Source: Fictibacillus phosphorivorans (GTDB taxonomy: Bacteria; Bacillota; Bacilli; Bacillales; Fictibacillaceae). From it: a stretch of 64,000 nt of DNA. This document shows, piece by piece, positions 60,993 through 64,000 of this stretch; position 1 is the stretch's first letter, and each line of letters starts with the position of its first letter. Under the pieces are notes generated by a model. It did not search any database, was not told the DNA's origin, and saw nothing but the letters and a program-made list of their open reading frames with translations. The stretch spans positions 1 through 64,000 of the forward strand of contig NZ_LRFC01000008.1 in assembly GCF_001619875.1 (NCBI RefSeq), given 5' to 3'. The translations under genes and the position numbers were made by a program.

Positions 60993-61243
60993 ATTAAGTA
61001 TCCTTGCTCCTGCGTCTACAGGTTAATGCTAACGATGCTATCTTCCTCGTCGCATGCCTTGCGAGAAGCTTTTCATGTGGTAGGCACGCACCTTCCACTC
61101 CAATCAACTTCACAGAAGAATATAAAAATGAAAGCTCAAATCTTTTAGTATCATTTTATCTCAGGAAGCTCGCTTTTCATAAGGCGTTTGGTAAGCCTTT
61201 TGCCGCTTTTGCAAAAAAAATTTCATAGAAGGAGCAAACATAT

Positions 61244-61417
61244 ATGAACAGACAATTTTCTGAAGAAGAAATGCATGCAGCTGATTGCCTGCAAGAAATT
61301 CAAAGGGTGATCAATCGGCTTCATATCACAGATGAATCCTTTTTAGATGATACGAAAAAAGAAATACCGCGTTTGAAAGAACTGTTAACCGAATTGGAAA
61401 AATACGCCGTGGAATAA
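61244..61417 (+). CDS. Small acidic helical protein of unknown function
   Basis: This 57-residue protein (MNRQFSEEEMHAADCLQEIQ, then FLDDTKKEIPRLKELLTELE) forms two probable helices. AGGAG lies 9 bases before the ATG. It sits downstream of yumC, in the area where B. subtilis has other small genes. No family is recognised; coding potential is supported by the ribosome binding site and codon pattern only. Confidence 0.55.
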   Translation: MNRQFSEEEMHAADCLQEIQRVINRLHITDESFLDDTKKEIPRLKELLTELEKYAVE

Positions 61418-61498
61418 ATTGCTTGTAGAAAGTATTCATCGTCTTTGTTATTATTGTTTTTGAGGCGGACAAGTGCCGCTGACCTAAATAGCAATTTT

Positions 61499-61528
61499 AC
61501 CCGGTGTTGGCGCGCCGGGTTTTCTTTT
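61499..61528 (+). terminator. GC-rich terminator
   Basis: ACCCGG-TGTTGGCGCG-CCGGGT followed by TTTCTTTT. A small GGCGG/CCGCT stem lies just upstream at 61464-61479. Confidence 0.65.
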
Positions 61529-61557
61529 ACCCTTTTTTAGAGGAGGAAATTGTATTT

Positions 61558-61719
61558 ATGGAGTTTAATTTGATTTTGGGGATTATTTTCTTCATACTAG
61601 GTACTTTTTTAATGCCACTTGGCTTAAAAGAACAAAACAAGCAAAAGAAAGTCATACTTATCGGTGCTTCTATTTTGTCTGATGTCATCGGTGTGCTGTT
61701 AATCTTTAATCCTTTTTAA
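61558..61719 (+). CDS. Small two-helix membrane protein
   Basis: This 53-residue protein has two hydrophobic helices (LILGIIFFILGTFLMPLG and VILIGASILSDVIGVLLIF) joined by a basic turn (KEQNKQKK). GGAGG stands 11 bases before the ATG, a rather long gap. The position after yumC recalls yuzG of B. subtilis, but I cannot confirm orthology. Confidence 0.6.
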   Translation: MEFNLILGIIFFILGTFLMPLGLKEQNKQKKVILIGASILSDVIGVLLIFNPF

Positions 61720-61746
61720 GCTATCCTGATTTTACATATACACACA

Positions 61747-61786
61747 AAAAAGCACTTACCCAGATTAATTTGGGTAAGTGCTTTAA
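61747..61786. terminator. Bidirectional terminator
   Basis: AAAGCACTTACCCA-GATTAATT-TGGGTAAGTGCTTT, with A's before and AATTTT after; convergent genes on both sides. Confidence 0.8.
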
Positions 61787-61802
61787 TTTTCGCCTGCATA
61801 TT

Positions 61803-62159
61803 TTAGCATTCTTCAGGCGTACCAGCGTTAGTTGCTGTACGGAAGGATGAACCGCAGCCGCATGAAGCGATAGCATTCGGATTTGTAATCGTAAATCCTC
61901 CGCCCATCATGTTTTGCTTAAAGTCTATAACCGTTCCTTTTAAGACTTTTGCACTTTCTTCATCAACAACGACCTGAATCCCTTCAATATTCTCTTCGTG
62001 ATCGGATTCACTCTTATCACTATCAAAGCCCATTCCATAAGAAAGACCTGTACATCCGCCGCCTTTTACAGCCACCCGCAGAAATTGACTTTTGTCTTCT
62101 TCTTCAGCTAGCATTTCTTTAATTCTGCTTGCTGCACTCTCTGTTATTTCAACGATCAT
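61803..62159 (-). CDS. yutM: A-type iron-sulfur carrier (YutM/ErpA family)
   Basis: This 118-residue HesB/IscA-family protein has the three cluster-binding cysteines in KGGGCTGLSYGMGF and ASCGCGSSF. It carries Fe-S clusters to target enzymes. AAGGAGTG precedes the ATG at 62159; a GTG three codons earlier lies inside the ribosome binding site. The C-terminal extension (FRTATNAGTPEEC) has an extra Cys at the very end. It follows the B. subtilis order yumC-yutM. Confidence 0.92.
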   Translation of the reverse strand: MIVEITESAASRIKEMLAEEEDKSQFLRVAVKGGGCTGLSYGMGFDSDKSESDHEENIEGIQVVVDEESAKVLKGTVIDFKQNMMGGGFTITNPNAIASCGCGSSFRTATNAGTPEEC

Positions 62160-62237
62160 TATTTTCACTCCTTCAATAAGGATCTATACGTATAGTATAA
62201 CGGCTGCATAAGCTGCGCTCAACAAATCGGCTTTCGG

Positions 62238-62414
62238 TCAATTCCCTTTTTGCTGCATTTCCATAATCTTATTATGTGTTTCATCAATTTTTCTACTATA
62301 ATTTAAAACCATTGGATGATGGATTCCTAATGCATTTGCCGCCTGTATCATTTTATTGCGCAAAGTTTCTAGTTGTTCAATTTTTTCTAATCTCGCTGCT
62401 GATGTGGCTTTCAT
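62238..62414 (-). CDS. Spo0E-like aspartyl-phosphate phosphatase
   Basis: This 58-residue helical-hairpin protein (LEKIEQLETLRNKMIQAANA, HPMVLNYSRKIDETHNKIME) has the size and layout of Spo0E family proteins, which remove phosphate from Spo0A-P and delay sporulation. The signature normally reads SQxLD; here it is SRKID, with Arg and Ile replacing Gln and Leu. GGAG lies 8 bases before the ATG at 62414. Activity on Spo0A is therefore uncertain. Confidence 0.75.
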   Translation of the reverse strand: MKATSAARLEKIEQLETLRNKMIQAANALGIHHPMVLNYSRKIDETHNKIMEMQQKGN

Positions 62415-62550
62415 TTCCGTCACTCCACTTCTCGTTTTAAACAATTACCTACCTTTTATTTTACATTTTCTTCAATTAATAGACAATCATCATCGTAATA
62501 AAAAACTACTTTTTTTAAAATTCCAAAGAAACGATCAAAAGCGGCTTCCC

Positions 62551-62579
62551 TTGTCCTAATGTTTGATTAGGATTATAAT
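62551..62579 (+). promoter_or_regulatory. Sigma-A promoter of mqnE with embedded palindrome
   Basis: TTGTCC and TATAAT are 17 bases apart. The spacer carries TCCTAAT-GTTTG-ATTAGGA (62554-62572), a perfect 7-bp inverted repeat overlapping both hexamer borders, suited to a repressor dimer. The leader to the mqnE start is about 145 bases long. Confidence 0.6.
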
Positions 62580-62729
62580 GAGAATGCACTTAAAGCACAT
62601 GTATTTCATTCTGATAATACATATCTATTCGTATAAAATGACTAAGGAGAGAGTGTCGATTTATGCTCTTTTCTTAAAAAATGTGTACATCATCCGAACA
62701 TTTCATTTGAAAATTTAGGGGGATCAAAA

Positions 62730-63827
62730 ATGGCAAATATATTGACACTTGATACGCGCATGGCTGCAATTGCTGAAAAAGTCACTCATGGCGAGCGTTT
62801 ATCAATTGAAGACGGTTTATATTTATATGAAACAAATGATCTATTAAGCGTTGCATCACTAGCGAATGAAGTAAATACTCGTAAGAATGGAGATCACGTT
62901 TATTTCATTGAGAATCTATATATCAATCCAACAAACGTATGTGAAGCGACATGCAGCTTCTGTGGATTTAAACGCAAGCCTGGTGAAGAAGGCGCTTATA
63001 CCATGAACGATGAGCAGCTTCTGGATTATGTACAAAAACGCTGGAACGATAATATTCGGGAGTTTCATATTGTGGGGGGACACAACCATGAAGTACCGTT
63101 TGATTATTATTTAGATACGATACGTACGTTGAAAAAGCACTACCCGGAAGTTACGGTCAAAGCTTATACAGGAGCTGAAATTGAGTTCTTCTCCAGAATT
63201 TCTGGACTTTCTATGAAAGAAGTATTGGAAGAGCTTATTAAAGCAGGTTTAGATACGATGCCTGGCGGAGGTGCCGAGATCCTTACAGAGCGCTACCGCT
63301 TAAAGATGAGTCCTGATAAAGCTTCAACCGATCAATGGTTAGAGGCTCATGAAATTGCCCACGGATTAGGATTAAAAACTCATGCAACGATGTTATATGG
63401 TTCGATTGAAACGAAAGAAGAACGTTTGATTCATATGGATCGCCTGCGTCAGCTTCAGGATGCAACGAATGGCTTCATGGTATTCATTCCACTTGCAATG
63501 CAGCCGCGTACGCAATCAATGGGGCTTATGAGAAGAACTTCTGCATTTGACGATATGAGAACAATCGCAATCAGCCGTTTGATGCTTGATAACTTTGATC
63601 ACGTGAAAGCCTACTGGATCAACATAGGTGTTCAGCTTACTCAGATGGCATTAACGTTTGGATCTAGTGACATCCATGGAACATTAATCGAAGAGCGCAT
63701 CTCACACGCAGTTGGCGCACTAACTTCATCAGGAATCACTCGAAAAGAACTTGTCCACTTAATTAAAACGGCAAACAAAGTTCCGGTTGAACGAGATACG
63801 TTTTATAACATTATTCAAAAATACTAA
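62730..63827 (+). CDS. mqnE: Aminofutalosine synthase (radical SAM)
   Basis: This is a 365-residue radical SAM enzyme of the futalosine route to menaquinone. The 4Fe-4S motif C71-x3-C75-x2-C78 lies in NPTNVCEATCSFCGFKRKPG. Further MqnE-type motifs are FHIVGGHNHEVPFDYYLDTI and GLDTMPGGGAEILTERY. MqnC is the nearest alternative, but the length and the GGGAEI context favour MqnE. The ATG follows a weak GGGGGATC-type ribosome binding site. No other mqn gene is within the window. B. subtilis uses the Men route instead. Confidence 0.88.
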   Translation: MANILTLDTRMAAIAEKVTHGERLSIEDGLYLYETNDLLSVASLANEVNTRKNGDHVYFIENLYINPTNVCEATCSFCGFKRKPGEEGAYTMNDEQLLDYVQKRWNDNIREFHIVGGHNHEVPFDYYLDTIRTLKKHYPEVTVKAYTGAEIEFFSRISGLSMKEVLEELIKAGLDTMPGGGAEILTERYRLKMSPDKASTDQWLEAHEIAHGLGLKTHATMLYGSIETKEERLIHMDRLRQLQDATNGFMVFIPLAMQPRTQSMGLMRRTSAFDDMRTIAISRLMLDNFDHVKAYWINIGVQLTQMALTFGSSDIHGTLIEERISHAVGALTSSGITRKELVHLIKTANKVPVERDTFYNIIQKY

Positions 63828-63859
63828 AAAAGTGGAGGCACCTTGCCTCCACTTTTTAA
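63826..63859 (+). terminator. Terminator of mqnE
   Basis: AAAAAAGTGGAGGC-ACCTT-GCCTCCACTTTTT; it begins within the stop codon. The remaining 140 bases of the window show no feature. Confidence 0.8.
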
Positions 63860-64000
63860 TATCCATTACTTGATCCATTTCACTACTTCGTTTATATTTT
63901 GCCGAACTTTCGGACGTGGTTCATTTACTCTGTAACCGAAACCATAACAGCTATTTTAAAGTTTCCTCCTTCTAATACCCCACAACTAAAAAAGAAAGCA

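Noticed and set aside
61004-61228. 74-codon rightward open frame
   Set aside because: It runs through the diverged tail of repeat copy G, has no ribosome binding site and is compositionally odd.
61420-61528. Structured regulatory RNA before the small membrane-protein gene
   Set aside because: Two short stems are present, but the second is a plain terminator and nothing matches a known RNA class.

Overview
The window is chromosome from a low-GC, endospore-forming Gram-positive bacterium of the Bacillaceae. The evidence is strong AGGAGG-type ribosome binding sites, frequent TTG and GTG starts, spore-specific genes (a Ger receptor, CotF-family coat proteins, YjcZ, a Spo0E-like phosphatase) and long stretches in Bacillus subtilis gene order (yugO-yugN-pgi-yugJ-yuzA-yugI-yugF, then yuiF-pepA-yuiD-yuiC-yuiB-yuiA-yumB-yumC-yutM). 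A futalosine-pathway gene (mqnE) argues against B. subtilis itself. A Fictibacillus-like or alkaliphile-type Bacillus is my guess; the genus is not proven.

Layout. (1) 1-5,710 is the right end of a prophage or integrative element. Leftward early genes (Cro-like regulator, excisionase-like HTH, BRO antirepressor) diverge from a CI-like repressor across an operator cluster built on CTTTGC-N5-GCAAAG. The rightward lysogeny arm then carries three cargo genes (PH-like/SHOCT protein, small membrane protein, membrane-anchored nuclease), an ImmA-type metallopeptidase and a tyrosine integrase. It ends at a 55-bp attachment site made of a tRNA 3' end. (2) 5,711-13,903 is an 8.2-kb island closed by a second, nearly identical copy of that site. 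Its cargo includes a GerA-type germination receptor operon, a royal-jelly/Yellow-family protein and a yraG-yraF-adhB-yraE-yraD-like coat/alcohol dehydrogenase cluster. It has no recombinase of its own. (3) 13,931-32,600 is mixed chromosome: a DUF2512 protein, a sodium:solute symporter with a tiny partner protein and a CcpA site, a phosphodiesterase, a UMF1 transporter, a YhgE/Pip protein, two CotF proteins, a secreted M14 carboxypeptidase, a formate/nitrite channel, a DMT exporter, a polar amino-acid ABC transporter and an orphan PAS kinase. (4) 32,600-35,031 holds a short SigI-like protein translationally coupled to an RsgI anti-sigma factor. (5) 35,100-47,400 is the yug-like block with asnB, an aspartase-family lyase, a YjcZ protein and a CvfC/YpgR protein. 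(6) 47,600-50,974 has kynB-kynU beside a CapA-family gene. (7) 51,200-63,830 is the yui/yum/yut block ending with mqnE.

The regulation that can be read includes phage operators, two perfect CcpA cre sites (symporter and kynU), a Rex-type site at the type II NADH dehydrogenase gene, a sigma-A promoter with an embedded palindrome before mqnE, and a terminator inside the ABC operon that should raise the binding protein over the membrane parts. Seven copies of a dispersed hairpin repeat and two 21-bp-period arrays occupy intergenic spaces.

Most unusual are the SigI-like protein without region 2 paired with an RsgI whose Asn-Pro self-cleavage site reads Asp-Pro, the att-flanked spore-gene island, and an unexplained inverted-repeat-closed segment in the phage early operon.
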